Assembly (NCBI GenBank): GCA_964563295.1 | Contig: CAZLWX010000004.1 | Coordinates: 5,691-69,690, forward strand | DNA from: Chryseosolibacter sp964563295 | GTDB taxonomy: Bacteria > Bacteroidota > Bacteroidia > Cytophagales > Cyclobacteriaceae | Direction of reading: 5' to 3' | DNA: 64,000 bases | Shown: positions 34,665 to 43,655 of the stretch, in pieces | How positions within the stretch are numbered: position 1 is the first letter of the stretch | How the letters are laid out: each line of letters begins with the position of its first letter | Position numbers and translations under genes: made by a program | Notes under the pieces: model-generated | Told to the model about the DNA's origin: nothing | What the model saw: only the letters and a program-made list of their open reading frames with translations | Database searches by the model: none

Positions 34665-36230
34665 TTGATCATGAATTCAAAAATTTATACCACGGTTTTT
34701 CTCGTAACGGCCATCGTAATCGTAATCAACCTATTGGCCAGCGAGTATCATCTTCGAATCGACCTCACAGAGGACCGCGAATACACATTGAGCGAAGCGA
34801 CGAAGGACATTCTTCGCGACCTGCCCGAACCCGTTACAATAAAGGCGTATTTTTCAACTGATTTACCTCCTCACATCGTAAAGACTCGCCGCGACTTTCA
34901 GGATCTCCTGATCGAATATGCCAACGCATCCGACGGCCAGGTAATCTATGAATTCGTTGATCCGAAGGAGAAAGATTCCTACGAACAGGAGGCGACGCAG
35001 GCTGGTATTCGTCCCGTGCTGATTAACGTTCGTGAAAAGGACCAGGTCAAGCAACAACGAGCGTTCCTCGGAGCGACCATTCATCTCGGTGATCAAAAAG
35101 AGGTCATGCCTTTCATCCAGCCCGGCGCATCAATGGAATACGACTTGTCTACAGCAATCAAGAAACTTTCGGTCGAAGAAAAGCCTACGGTCGGTTTCAT
35201 TTCTGGTCACGGCGAAGCGACGCCATCGGTCATGAGCCAAGTTGTGGAGCAACTGAGCGTCTTGTATCAAACTCGCGAAATCAGGCTTTCGGATACGACC
35301 GATATTCCCGCTGACATCAATACCCTCGCCTGGGTTAATCCGTCCGACAGCATTCCGGATTCACAGCTTGAAAAAGTTGATGCGTTCCTCGATCGGGGTG
35401 GTCGTCTCCTGGTGGCCATCAATCGTGTGCAGGGTGATCTTCGGTCGCTCTATGGGATGAGTGTCAGCACTGGTCTCGAGGGTTGGCTGTCAAAAAAAGG
35501 AATTGATGTGGTCGACAATTTCGTTGCTGATGCGCAGTGCGGGTCGGTGTCCGTGCCGCAACAATTCGGCATCTTCACTGTGCAAGCCAATGTCTCATTT
35601 CCATACGTGCCCGTGATCGGGACTTTTGCCGAGCACCCGATAACCACTGGCCTGGAGAGCGTCATGCTGCAATTTGCCAGCGAAATCAAAATTTCCCCTG
35701 GCTCCGACTCGACTTCAGTGATTACACCAATCGCCTTCAGTTCAAATCTTTCAACAGTTTTACCCGCGCCGCAGTTTTTTGACATTAATAAAGAGTGGAC
35801 AGAAAACGATTTCCCGCGGGAAAATATCCCTGTCGCAGTTGCTGTCGAGAACGTTGGTCAGCATGAAGGAAGAATGGTGGTGATCGCTGATGGCGATTTC
35901 CCGGTTAACGGGCCGCCACAACAGTCACGGCCGCTGCAACCGGACAATGTAAACCTCTTTGTCAATTCGATCGATTGGCTGTCTGATGACACAGGCCTGA
36001 TCGCCCTGCGGACGCGCGGGGCGGTCTCGCGACCGATCATCGAACTTGAAGACTCGACCAAGACGATATTGAAATACGTCAATTTCGTGTTTCCAGTCCT
36101 GCTCGTCATCGGCTACGGTATTGTCAGGGCTCAGCGTAATCGCATCACGCGCCTGAAAAGAATGGGCGAAAACTACGATGATGAAGTAACAGTATATAAA
36201 AAGCCAATCATCAATGAAGAAGTTCAGTAA
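34665..36230 (+). CDS. gldG: Gldg-family ABC auxiliary protein
   Basis: 521 residues: one N-terminal membrane helix (about 8-25), a large extracytoplasmic ABC_transp_aux domain (LRIDLTEDREYTLSEATKDIL, VGFISGHGEATPS, FLDRGGRLLVAINRV, RMVVIADGDFPVN) and a C-terminal helix (about 475-495) with a basic tail. This two-anchor layout is that of GldG. The ATGATCATG context allows a start at 34665 or 34671. It overlaps the DUF4340 gene by 17 bases. Confidence 0.9.
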   Translation: MIMNSKIYTTVFLVTAIVIVINLLASEYHLRIDLTEDREYTLSEATKDILRDLPEPVTIKAYFSTDLPPHIVKTRRDFQDLLIEYANASDGQVIYEFVDPKEKDSYEQEATQAGIRPVLINVREKDQVKQQRAFLGATIHLGDQKEVMPFIQPGASMEYDLSTAIKKLSVEEKPTVGFISGHGEATPSVMSQVVEQLSVLYQTREIRLSDTTDIPADINTLAWVNPSDSIPDSQLEKVDAFLDRGGRLLVAINRVQGDLRSLYGMSVSTGLEGWLSKKGIDVVDNFVADAQCGSVSVPQQFGIFTVQANVSFPYVPVIGTFAEHPITTGLESVMLQFASEIKISPGSDSTSVITPIAFSSNLSTVLPAPQFFDINKEWTENDFPRENIPVAVAVENVGQHEGRMVVIADGDFPVNGPPQQSRPLQPDNVNLFVNSIDWLSDDTGLIALRTRGAVSRPIIELEDSTKTILKYVNFVFPVLLVIGYGIVRAQRNRITRLKRMGENYDDEVTVYKKPIINEEVQ

Positions 36231-37116
36231 CAAGATTCTCATTATCGCGCTGCTGACTCTCGTCGCTATTTTTGCCGGCAGCAAGATCTTTCTCGCACCG
36301 GGCCGTGAAAGCAACCTCGATGCTGAAGCGCTGGCATTCGACACCGCTGTCATTACTAAAATCGACGTCTTCCCGAGAAAGGATGATCAGGTAACGCTGC
36401 ATAAAAATGACGGGATATGGAAAGTTTCTCAGCATGACAAGCTGGTGAACGCCAGGGAATCCAGTGTCTCCGCACTACTTACTTCGCTGGCGGAGATCAA
36501 ACCCGAGCGCGTTGTTTCCAGGAAAAAGGAGAACTGGCAGAGATACGGGCTCGCCGATACCACCGCTCTCAAAATAAGTATCTACAAAGGAAATGACATA
36601 CCAGAGACGTTATTTGTCGGGAAAACGAGCAGTGGAGACACATATGTGCGAAGGGAAGATTCCGACGACGTATATGCAGTTGCCGGATACCTCGATACCA
36701 AGATTGATAAGGATTTTTCCGAGTGGCGCGATCAAACGCTCATCCGGCTCGACAAGGACCTTGTGAGCCGCATCGCGTTCGTATATCCAGCCGACACCGG
36801 CTTCGTCGTTGAGAAGGAAAAATCGTGGATGATCGGTGAACAGAAAGCCGATTCCGCCGCCGTCGAACAGTACCTCAATGCAGTGCGATTCAAAGACCAT
36901 AGCGAGTTTGCCGACGACTTCGCGCCGGAAAAGGATGCCGATGTCACTGTCACCTTCACTGAAAACGGCAAGGACATTGTCGTCAAAGGATGGAACACGG
37001 CATTCTATGAGTGGGTGGTGAGCAGCAGCCTTCAACCCGATATTTACTTCAAGGACACCAGTATGTCGATCGCACGCAGCGTTTTTGTCGGACGAAAAAA
37101 ACTTGCCGGCAAATAG
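36214..37116 (+). CDS. DUF4340 domain protein of the Gld-type ABC module
   Basis: 300 residues: an N-terminal membrane helix (about 7-25) then a beta-rich periplasmic DUF4340 region with repeated motifs (KNDGIWKVSQ, ETLFVGKTSSGDTYVRREDSDDVYAV, WRDQTLIRLDKDLVSRIAFVY). DUF4340 proteins are encoded directly after Gldg proteins in many phyla and are presumed to be part of the same complex; the function is unproven. The 17-base overlap with gldG supports coupled synthesis. Confidence 0.9.
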   Translation: MKKFSNKILIIALLTLVAIFAGSKIFLAPGRESNLDAEALAFDTAVITKIDVFPRKDDQVTLHKNDGIWKVSQHDKLVNARESSVSALLTSLAEIKPERVVSRKKENWQRYGLADTTALKISIYKGNDIPETLFVGKTSSGDTYVRREDSDDVYAVAGYLDTKIDKDFSEWRDQTLIRLDKDLVSRIAFVYPADTGFVVEKEKSWMIGEQKADSAAVEQYLNAVRFKDHSEFADDFAPEKDADVTVTFTENGKDIVVKGWNTAFYEWVVSSSLQPDIYFKDTSMSIARSVFVGRKKLAGK

Positions 37117-37125
37117 GCTGCGGAA

Positions 37126-38829
37126 CTACCCCTTCTTGACAGCGTAGTCCACCGCGCGCGCGGTCATCGCCATGTATGTCAGGGAAGGGTTTTGTGTTGA
37201 CGTTGATGTCATGCAAGCGCCATCGGTGACATAGACATTTTTACATGCGTGCAACTGATTCCACTCATTGAGCAGCGATGTTTTCGGATCGCGCCCCATC
37301 CGCACGCCACCCATCTCATGGATATCCAGTCCCGGCGCCTGCCTGGAATCGCTCGTGCGGATATTGGTGAATCCCGCCCTGGTATACATCTCGGTGAATT
37401 GCTCAACAAAGTCGGCAACCATTTTCTCGTCGTTGTCGTCATAGTCAACCGAGATCTTTAGTCTGGGAATGCCCCACTCATCTGTTTGAGTCTCGTCCAG
37501 CGCGACAAAATTCGATTCCTTAGGGATCGTCTCACCCATCATGTGTGAGCCTACGCGCCAGGGACCGAGTTGAGTTTTTGCAAGCTTTTCCTTCAGTTCC
37601 AACCCAAGGCCGTCGTGGCCTTGTTCGTCATATCGGCCACCGCTGAATCCTGCCGCATATCCTCTCAGAAAGTCGGTCTCCTGCTTGAACACATTTCGGA
37701 ATCGCGGGATATATCCGCTAGTAGGTCTGCGTCCGTCGGTAGTGAACTCTTTTAATCCATCATATTCCGCCGAAATCCGCGCCCGGTAGTTGTGAAAAGC
37801 CACAAACCTGCCGAGCAAACCATTGTCATTGCCGAGACCATTTGGGAAACGCCTGGACTTCGAGTTCAGCAAAATCAGGTTGGTATTCAATGCAGAAGCG
37901 TTGACGAAAATAATTGGAGCATAGTACTCGATCGCCTCGTGTGTGTTGGCATCCAGGACCAGAACTCCATTCGCCTTTCCCTTTGTTTCATCGTACAAGA
38001 CAGAATGCACGACCGAGTGGGGCCTGAGCGTTAGATTCCCGGTGTTTGCCGCCCAGGGCAAGGTAGAGGAATTACTACTGAAGTATCCGCCGAAAGGGCA
38101 TCCCCGCTGGCACAGATTCCGATTCTGACATTGACCTCTGCCTTGTTGAAGGTGTATCGGTTGCGGCTGCGTGATGTGAGCACAGCGGGCGACGATGAGG
38201 TGACGGTTGCCGTAGTGCTTCTTCAGCTGCTCCTGGAAATATTTCTCAACACAGGTCAGTTCAATCGCTGGCAGAAACTCGCCGTCCGGAAGCTCGGGCA
38301 GTCCATCTTTGTTTCCCGATATACCCGCAAACTTCTCGACGTGACTGTACCATGGAGCAAGGTCCGCGTATCGAATGGGCCAGTCGACGGCAAAACCATC
38401 ACGGGCGGGACCCTCGAAATCGAAGTTGCTCCAACGCTGGGTCTGACGAGCCCATAGTAACGACTTCCCCCCTACCTGGTAGCCGCGAATCCAATCGAAG
38501 GGTTTTTCCTGAACATAAGGGTGTTCATTGTCCTTCACAAAAAAATGCATCGCATCCTCGCGAAAGGCATAGCACCGGCTAACGACGGGATTTTCTTCCT
38601 GGATTTTTTGAGGCACCTCGTTGCGATGCTTGAACTCCCAGGGCATCATATTCGTCGTGGGATAGTCCACATTGTGTTTCACATCGCGGCCACGCTCCAA
38701 AACCAAAGTCTTAAGTCCTCGTTCGGTCAACTCTTTTGCTGCCCAGCCACCGCTGATACCAGATCCTATTACGATGGCGTCGAACGTGCGGTCCTGTGTG
38801 CTGTCAATATTGAAGTTGGCCATGTTCAA
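37126..38829 (-). CDS. GMC-family FAD oxidoreductase
   Basis: 567 residues. FAD-binding dinucleotide fold at the N terminus (DAIVIGSGISGGWAAKEL, GSGISG at 22-27) and the GMC C-terminal domain with HEMGGVRMGRDPKTSLLNEW, YVTDGACMTSTSTQNPSLTYMAMTARA. It has the cysteine segment NRNLCQRGCPFGGYF of the gluconate/sorbitol dehydrogenase branch. It oxidises an alcohol group of a sugar or polyol. It overlaps the subunit-3 gene by 4 bases (ATGA). No cytochrome c subunit follows; the next gene is unrelated and convergent. Confidence 0.92.
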   Translation of the reverse strand: MNMANFNIDSTQDRTFDAIVIGSGISGGWAAKELTERGLKTLVLERGRDVKHNVDYPTTNMMPWEFKHRNEVPQKIQEENPVVSRCYAFREDAMHFFVKDNEHPYVQEKPFDWIRGYQVGGKSLLWARQTQRWSNFDFEGPARDGFAVDWPIRYADLAPWYSHVEKFAGISGNKDGLPELPDGEFLPAIELTCVEKYFQEQLKKHYGNRHLIVARCAHITQPQPIHLQQGRGQCQNRNLCQRGCPFGGYFSSNSSTLPWAANTGNLTLRPHSVVHSVLYDETKGKANGVLVLDANTHEAIEYYAPIIFVNASALNTNLILLNSKSRRFPNGLGNDNGLLGRFVAFHNYRARISAEYDGLKEFTTDGRRPTSGYIPRFRNVFKQETDFLRGYAAGFSGGRYDEQGHDGLGLELKEKLAKTQLGPWRVGSHMMGETIPKESNFVALDETQTDEWGIPRLKISVDYDDNDEKMVADFVEQFTEMYTRAGFTNIRTSDSRQAPGLDIHEMGGVRMGRDPKTSLLNEWNQLHACKNVYVTDGACMTSTSTQNPSLTYMAMTARAVDYAVKKG

Positions 38830-39371
38830 ACAATCTTGGGTTCATCAACAGGCACACAGCCTTTGAAATCGGCCCCTGGAACGAGCTCGTACGTCTTGAC
38901 TTCTGTCATGAAATACGACGAAGAAAGGTAGCCCTGAATCACATGCCGTCTTGTTGTTTGGTAGAATCGGCGAACCGAGTTATCCATATTATCGATGTTT
39001 TGCTCGACCAACTTCAGCAACTCGAGTCGCTCGTCAGCGGTCGAGTCGAGAAATCCCTTTCCGGCCAGCTTTCGGCATGCATCATCGAATGACCGCATCC
39101 CCTTGAGGAATTTTTCGCGCGTTTCAGCATCTGCACAGTCGTCTACCATGACGAGGGTGAAAAGATGTGCACCCGTTGTTTTGGCGCCTGGCTTATCCGT
39201 TTCCGGGATGATTGTCTCAGCCATTGCCGCCAGTAGTTCTTCCTCGTCACCAGAAATTTTCAGATTGCTTAGTGCGATGGAGACTTTCTTTGGATCGGAA
39301 ATGCAGGAGGGCAACAGGATTGCAGCGGTGGCGCCCATGGCAAGCTGCTTCAAGATCTGCCTTCGGTTCAT
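38826..39371 (-). CDS. Gluconate 2-dehydrogenase subunit 3-family protein
   Basis: 181 residues. The N terminus NRRQILKQLAMGATAAILLPSC has a twin-arginine pair and a lipobox-like Cys23, so it is likely exported folded with the GMC subunit, which itself has no signal. The rest (MAETIIPETDKPGAKTTG, FLKGMRSFDDACRKL) matches PF13618. The ATGA overlap with the GMC gene supports a two-subunit periplasmic dehydrogenase. Confidence 0.9.
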   Translation of the reverse strand: MNRRQILKQLAMGATAAILLPSCISDPKKVSIALSNLKISGDEEELLAAMAETIIPETDKPGAKTTGAHLFTLVMVDDCADAETREKFLKGMRSFDDACRKLAGKGFLDSTADERLELLKLVEQNIDNMDNSVRRFYQTTRRHVIQGYLSSSYFMTEVKTYELVPGADFKGCVPVDEPKIV

Positions 39372-39475
39372 AATCTGTTTCTTTATTATCGGCCGCCTGG
39401 TGGGGCGCTGTGTTCAATTCAGGCAATATAGCAGGTCGCCATCTATTTCAAAACGAATATTAAAAACACGGAGTC

Positions 39476-41380
39476 CTATGCCGGGACCTTGTCGAAATCC
39501 AGATTGCCGGTTATTCGCGATCCTTCTTTCGTGAGCTTGCCCATGTAAAGACGAATTCGGCGGCGCGCCTCCTCCAGATCATCGTTGTTAAGATTGATGT
39601 TGAGCAGATCAATATACCAGGGCGCCTTGACCTTTTCGCGTACGTACACTTTAGCAATCTCGCGAGCGATAGGCAATGATGTCCTTTTCGATCCGTCGTG
39701 AACATCGCGGTTCGATGCTTTCAACAACTTATCATACTCTTCTTCGAGCAGCCTTTCAAAGATACGGCGATCGAATACGTCGCCGGCGCGCAAACCCGTC
39801 GCCGGGTCGTCCTCGGTGAGTCGTGCGCCTTTGTTCACCCACTCCCAAAGGATACTCAACCTGATTTCTCCGGTGGCCATGTCTTCCATCAGGTACAGAA
39901 TATTGTCATCTCCGAAATAGTCGGCGGGCTTAAGGGCGGCGGCCTGCATACCTTGAAGAAAAGCATTGCCGTACTGCATTGCTACACTGAGCAAGTTGCG
40001 CGCACCGCGAACGGTTCTCGGCGCCGGTTCAAGCAATACAAGTCCATCCGCATCTTTCTGCGTATAGCCAAGGCGTGGGAACGTTCGCCCCAGCTGGTTA
40101 TCCGCTCCCGCCTTCTCCCAGACGGGCCGGATAATGTGGACCATCTTCCAGTGGGCGACCCATTTTCCGCTGGCGCCATCGCGCTGTTCGCGGGCCGCAC
40201 CTGCGAGCGCTTTCTCCATGCTGGCGGCAACACCTTCCGGCGAGCCGACCGGAATGTTGGGTTCCATCCCACCCTGCCATAGCGCGAAATTACCGTTGGC
40301 ATCAGACGTGTTGACGCAACGTCGCACCCTGTCTTCGTAGTTGCGCATGTAACCGTATGTCATCACGATGGCCTCGATGTTCGGCTGAATGAAATTCTCG
40401 TCCCACGCCATGGCGTCGGCAACACTGTTGATGTAATCCCAACGACCCGTGTTGAACCCAACAAAATGTTTTCCGAGTGCGGCACGGATCTCCATCAGCT
40501 GATACGTTGCCTCCAGCTGCTCGACGAGAACGTAGGTTTTGATTGTCCCGGGTGAAAGCATGAGATGACTTTCGAGTGCATCAAGCATCTGGTTCCACAG
40601 CGCGGCCTCTCCTGCAGTCTGGATTTTCGGCAGATAAAGCACGATCGATGATCCGCGCGCCAGCAGTGCCTTATGGTTGTTGACGACATATAACGTCGTG
40701 TCAACAATGGATGCCGCCATTCCGTTACCATCAGCGTCGCGGATATGTCGATCGTCGAGATGAAGACCGCGCGCGCGAAAGATGATGGTTGTGAAGTCAA
40801 GCTGTTTTTTCCAGTCCGGGACAATATCGCGCCCAAGGAAACCCTGCGCCCACTGATTCATTTCACCGGCTACCTTTTCGGCAACCTTTAGAAATACCGG
40901 GTCGCGATGGATAGCCAGCTTCAGGTTGCGCTGGTTATCGAGTGACATGCTTCTTATTTGGCCAAGGGCATCTTCCCCGTCAAACATCCAGCCATCGGCG
41001 CCGGAAAGAAGAGCGTAGGCAACGTTCCGGATGCTTGACTCAATAGGCGCATTCGGTTTGGCTGCGGGACCGGTTCCCTGAATCCATTGGCGTTGGAGGT
41101 CGCGGGGTATTGTTGATCCTTCGAATTTGCCTTCGCGGGCGTCGCGGACGGTGATGTTCGTCCGGGGAATCGTAGCGTCCGCATTCAAGAAACCAATCCG
41201 CTCCTTCTTCCTGGTCCGATCTGCGCGCCGATGGAGTCTCTCGGCCATGACACTCTTAATGTCGACGTTGAACGTGCTCATCACAGAAAGTGCAGCGATG
41301 ACGTCTCGTGTAAACACATCCGGGTACAATGTTTCGAGGCGAGAGCGGATGTGGAGGTTGGGGGATGTGGGTTTTACCAT
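39476..41380 (-). CDS. Malate synthase A-like enzyme (divergent, long)
   Basis: 634 residues from the ATG at 41380; the frame upstream to 41560 is translated repeat-like leader. Malate synthase landmarks: GADGWMFDGEDALGQ, FRARGLHLDDRHI, SIVLYLPKIQTAGEAALWNQMLDALE, GFNTGRWDYI, MRNYEDRV, GKWVAHWKMV, and near the C terminus NILYLMEDMATGEIRLSILWEW, where family A carries its catalytic Asp. Family A is usually about 530 residues; this one is about 100 longer and replaces the usual GGMAAQIP by WQGGMEPNIP. It would join glyoxylate and acetyl-CoA to malate. No isocitrate lyase is in the window. Confidence 0.82.
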   Translation of the reverse strand: MVKPTSPNLHIRSRLETLYPDVFTRDVIAALSVMSTFNVDIKSVMAERLHRRADRTRKKERIGFLNADATIPRTNITVRDAREGKFEGSTIPRDLQRQWIQGTGPAAKPNAPIESSIRNVAYALLSGADGWMFDGEDALGQIRSMSLDNQRNLKLAIHRDPVFLKVAEKVAGEMNQWAQGFLGRDIVPDWKKQLDFTTIIFRARGLHLDDRHIRDADGNGMAASIVDTTLYVVNNHKALLARGSSIVLYLPKIQTAGEAALWNQMLDALESHLMLSPGTIKTYVLVEQLEATYQLMEIRAALGKHFVGFNTGRWDYINSVADAMAWDENFIQPNIEAIVMTYGYMRNYEDRVRRCVNTSDANGNFALWQGGMEPNIPVGSPEGVAASMEKALAGAAREQRDGASGKWVAHWKMVHIIRPVWEKAGADNQLGRTFPRLGYTQKDADGLVLLEPAPRTVRGARNLLSVAMQYGNAFLQGMQAAALKPADYFGDDNILYLMEDMATGEIRLSILWEWVNKGARLTEDDPATGLRAGDVFDRRIFERLLEEEYDKLLKASNRDVHDGSKRTSLPIAREIAKVYVREKVKAPWYIDLLNINLNNDDLEEARRRIRLYMGKLTKEGSRITGNLDFDKVPA

Positions 41381-41410
41381 CAGAGTCGTGTTAAATGAAA
41401 GACCGGGCAC

Positions 41411-41566
41411 TTCACTGCGGAGACGCTGAGGAGCGCAGAGGAGCACATCAGCGCATCGAGCACCATGCCCGAAAATGATGATATCCGTCCGGTTCAGAAT
41501 ATTTGTCATGTCCAACGCGAAGGGTTGCCTCAGCGGCACTCTGCGCTTCCGTGCCTCCACGGTAAG
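41411..41566. repeat. Imperfect GCGGAGACGCTGAGG-type words in the malate synthase leader
   Basis: CTGCGGAGACGCTGAGGAG and AGCGCAGAGGAGC at 41415-41444, and on the minus strand GTGGAGGCACGGAAGCGCAGAG with CCGCTGAGGC around 41525-41561, are variants of one purine-rich 9-10-base word. They lie upstream of the chosen start and argue against the longer reading frame. Confidence 0.4.
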
Positions 41567-41613
41567 TACCCAATCTCCAATTTAACACCGCAGAATCTTT
41601 AATACCAACTCGG

Positions 41614-43371
41614 TCACCTTAACCGCACACTCCTTCTATTCATAAACCATACAACTCCCCCGATACTTAATACGACCACCACTAACCCTCCCAAGTAGAA
41701 GAATCCGCTTCCGACAGCATCCAACGTAGACGGCTGCCTTGACGACAATGTGTCGTAATCGGGGACGATCCAGGGAGTAACATAGGCCTGCATTAACGTC
41801 AGCAAACAGATCATCGTGAGCATGATGAAACTATGCTTCAACGTGAATCGAAACAGCTCTGCTTCTTTTCCAACCAAGCCCACTGCCGCCGCGCCAATGG
41901 CGATGGACTGCGGCGAGATCATCTTGCCCGTCACGCCGCCCGAGGCATTTGCAGCCACCGTCACCACCGGATCAACGCCCAGGGTATGCGCTGCCGTTGC
42001 CTGTAGCTTGCTGAACAAGGCATTGGAAGACGTATCCGAACCTGTCAACACGACCCCTAACCACCCGAGTACTGGCGAAAAGAATGGAAACAACGCCCCA
42101 GTGGCCGCAAGCGCTGTTGCCATGGTGATCGACATCCCTGAGTAGTTGGCCACAAAAGCAAATCCCACAACAGCGGTAATGGTTATGACCGGAAGCGCCA
42201 GCTGCCTCAGCGTGGACAAGAAGACTGCACCCGCATCCTTGTACCGCATACCTATAAAAGGAACGGACATGATAGCCGCGAGCAGCACCGCTGTGCCGGG
42301 GGCAGAAAGGTAATTGAGTTCGTAGGGTTTGATTGCCAGCACATCGCCATCCGGTTTGATGATCGCATCCTTCAATCCAGGTACATCAAATCGCACTACC
42401 GCGAGATGATTCAATGCAGCCTTCACAGGTTCGAGCCCCCATGTAATAATGAAGGCAGTCATGATAATAAATGGAGCCCATGCCCGCATTACCTGTCCGG
42501 GTGAATATCGCAACGAGGAGTCCGCGGTCTGTGCGGGCTCCTCTGCGAACCTCCATATAGTTGGAGGTTTCCAATAACGGAGGAAGAGCATCAGGCAAAA
42601 GATGGAAAGGATTCCGGCCATAACGTCGGGAAGCAACGGACCCAGGTAGTTGGCGGCAAACCATTGAAAGAACGCGAACGATACACCCGACACGATGATT
42701 GCCGGGAGTACTTCTTTCGACCGTTTCCAGCCAGACATCAACACCACGAGATAGAAGGGCACAACGACAGACAAGATGGGCAGCGTACGGCCTACCATTT
42801 GTGAAATGGCCATCTCCGGGAGTTCCGATATCCGTGAAGCCATGATGATGGGCGTGCCCACTGATCCAAAGGCGACGGGCGCAGTGTTCGCGATCAGACA
42901 GAGAGCGGCCGCATAGAGCGGATTAAATCCAAGCCCCACCAGCATCGCCGCCGAGATCGCAACCGGCGCTCCGAAACCAGCGGCGCCTTCGAGGAATGCT
43001 CCGAATGAAAACGCGATAAGTAGTGCCTGCAACCGCCGGTCTGGTGTTATCGATGCCATAAAGTTTTTGATGATCTCAAACTGCCCGCTTTTAACGGTGA
43101 GATTGAACAGGAACACAGCGCTGATGATGATCCAGCAGATCGGTAACAGTCCGTAGAGCGCTCCATTCAAAGCTGATGCAAGTGCCAATGCGATCGGCAT
43201 CTTATAAACGGTCATCGCGATCGTTATCGCAATCAGTAGTGTGAGAAGGCTTGCGATGTATCCCTTCACATTGCGCATCAGTGCCCAAAAAATAAAAATG
43301 ATGGGCACCGACGCCACCGCAGCAGAAAGAGCAATGTTGTTGAAGGGATCGATAGTTTGGGTCCAAGGCAT
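41614..43371 (-). CDS. lctP: L-lactate permease (LctP family)
   Basis: 585 residues, about 13 membrane helices. Family phrases: SFGAFLEGAAGFGAPVAISAAMLVGLGF, AALCLIANTAPVAFGSVGTPI, and near the C terminus GWLGVVLTGSDTSSNALFSKLQ and NASGGVTGKMISPQSIAIG. Imports lactate (also glycolate) with protons. It is followed on the same strand, after 233 bases, by the malate synthase; glycolate uptake feeding glyoxylate to malate synthase would link them (inference). Confidence 0.93.
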   Translation of the reverse strand: MPWTQTIDPFNNIALSAAVASVPIIFIFWALMRNVKGYIASLLTLLIAITIAMTVYKMPIALALASALNGALYGLLPICWIIISAVFLFNLTVKSGQFEIIKNFMASITPDRRLQALLIAFSFGAFLEGAAGFGAPVAISAAMLVGLGFNPLYAAALCLIANTAPVAFGSVGTPIIMASRISELPEMAISQMVGRTLPILSVVVPFYLVVLMSGWKRSKEVLPAIIVSGVSFAFFQWFAANYLGPLLPDVMAGILSIFCLMLFLRYWKPPTIWRFAEEPAQTADSSLRYSPGQVMRAWAPFIIMTAFIITWGLEPVKAALNHLAVVRFDVPGLKDAIIKPDGDVLAIKPYELNYLSAPGTAVLLAAIMSVPFIGMRYKDAGAVFLSTLRQLALPVITITAVVGFAFVANYSGMSITMATALAATGALFPFFSPVLGWLGVVLTGSDTSSNALFSKLQATAAHTLGVDPVVTVAANASGGVTGKMISPQSIAIGAAAVGLVGKEAELFRFTLKHSFIMLTMICLLTLMQAYVTPWIVPDYDTLSSRQPSTLDAVGSGFFYLGGLVVVVLSIGGVVWFMNRRSVRLR

Positions 43372-43498
43372 TCCTTGTCAGGGGAAGAGTCTAATCGACT
43401 AGTCCGTAAGTTCTTTAATTCCAATCCCGATTCCAAAACGTTTCTTTGTGCTGTTGTGCAAGTGCGCTATTGCTTATGCTGAGCACGCCGGGAGCACT

Positions 43499-43546
43499 GC
43501 CCTCCTAAGTTTGGTTCAGGCTAGCGCGAAAGCAACGTAGGAGGGC
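43499..43546. repeat. Inverted repeat upstream of lctP
   Basis: GCCCTCCTA (43499-43507) and TAGGAGGGC (43538-43546) are perfect 9-bp arms around a 30-base loop. It lies between the end of porU2 and the start of lctP. There is no T tract, so a terminator role is uncertain. Confidence 0.5.
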
Positions 43547-43655
43547 CAGCAGCGAGCGAAGCATCTGGCTCATGCTGCATCGTATCGCCGCGCTGAATTC
43601 ATCGCAGGTTGTCGATTGATGATTTTTGTCCGGAAGGCGATCGGGAATGAAGTTT

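Noticed and set aside
33005..37116. Reading the Gld-like operon as proof of gliding motility
   Set aside because: The GldA/F/G-DUF4340 module is widespread in non-gliding bacteria and no other gld or spr gene is in the window.
41381..41560. Longer N terminus of malate synthase
   Set aside because: The extra 60 residues come from purine-rich repeat words and resemble no malate synthase start; the ATG at 41380 is better.
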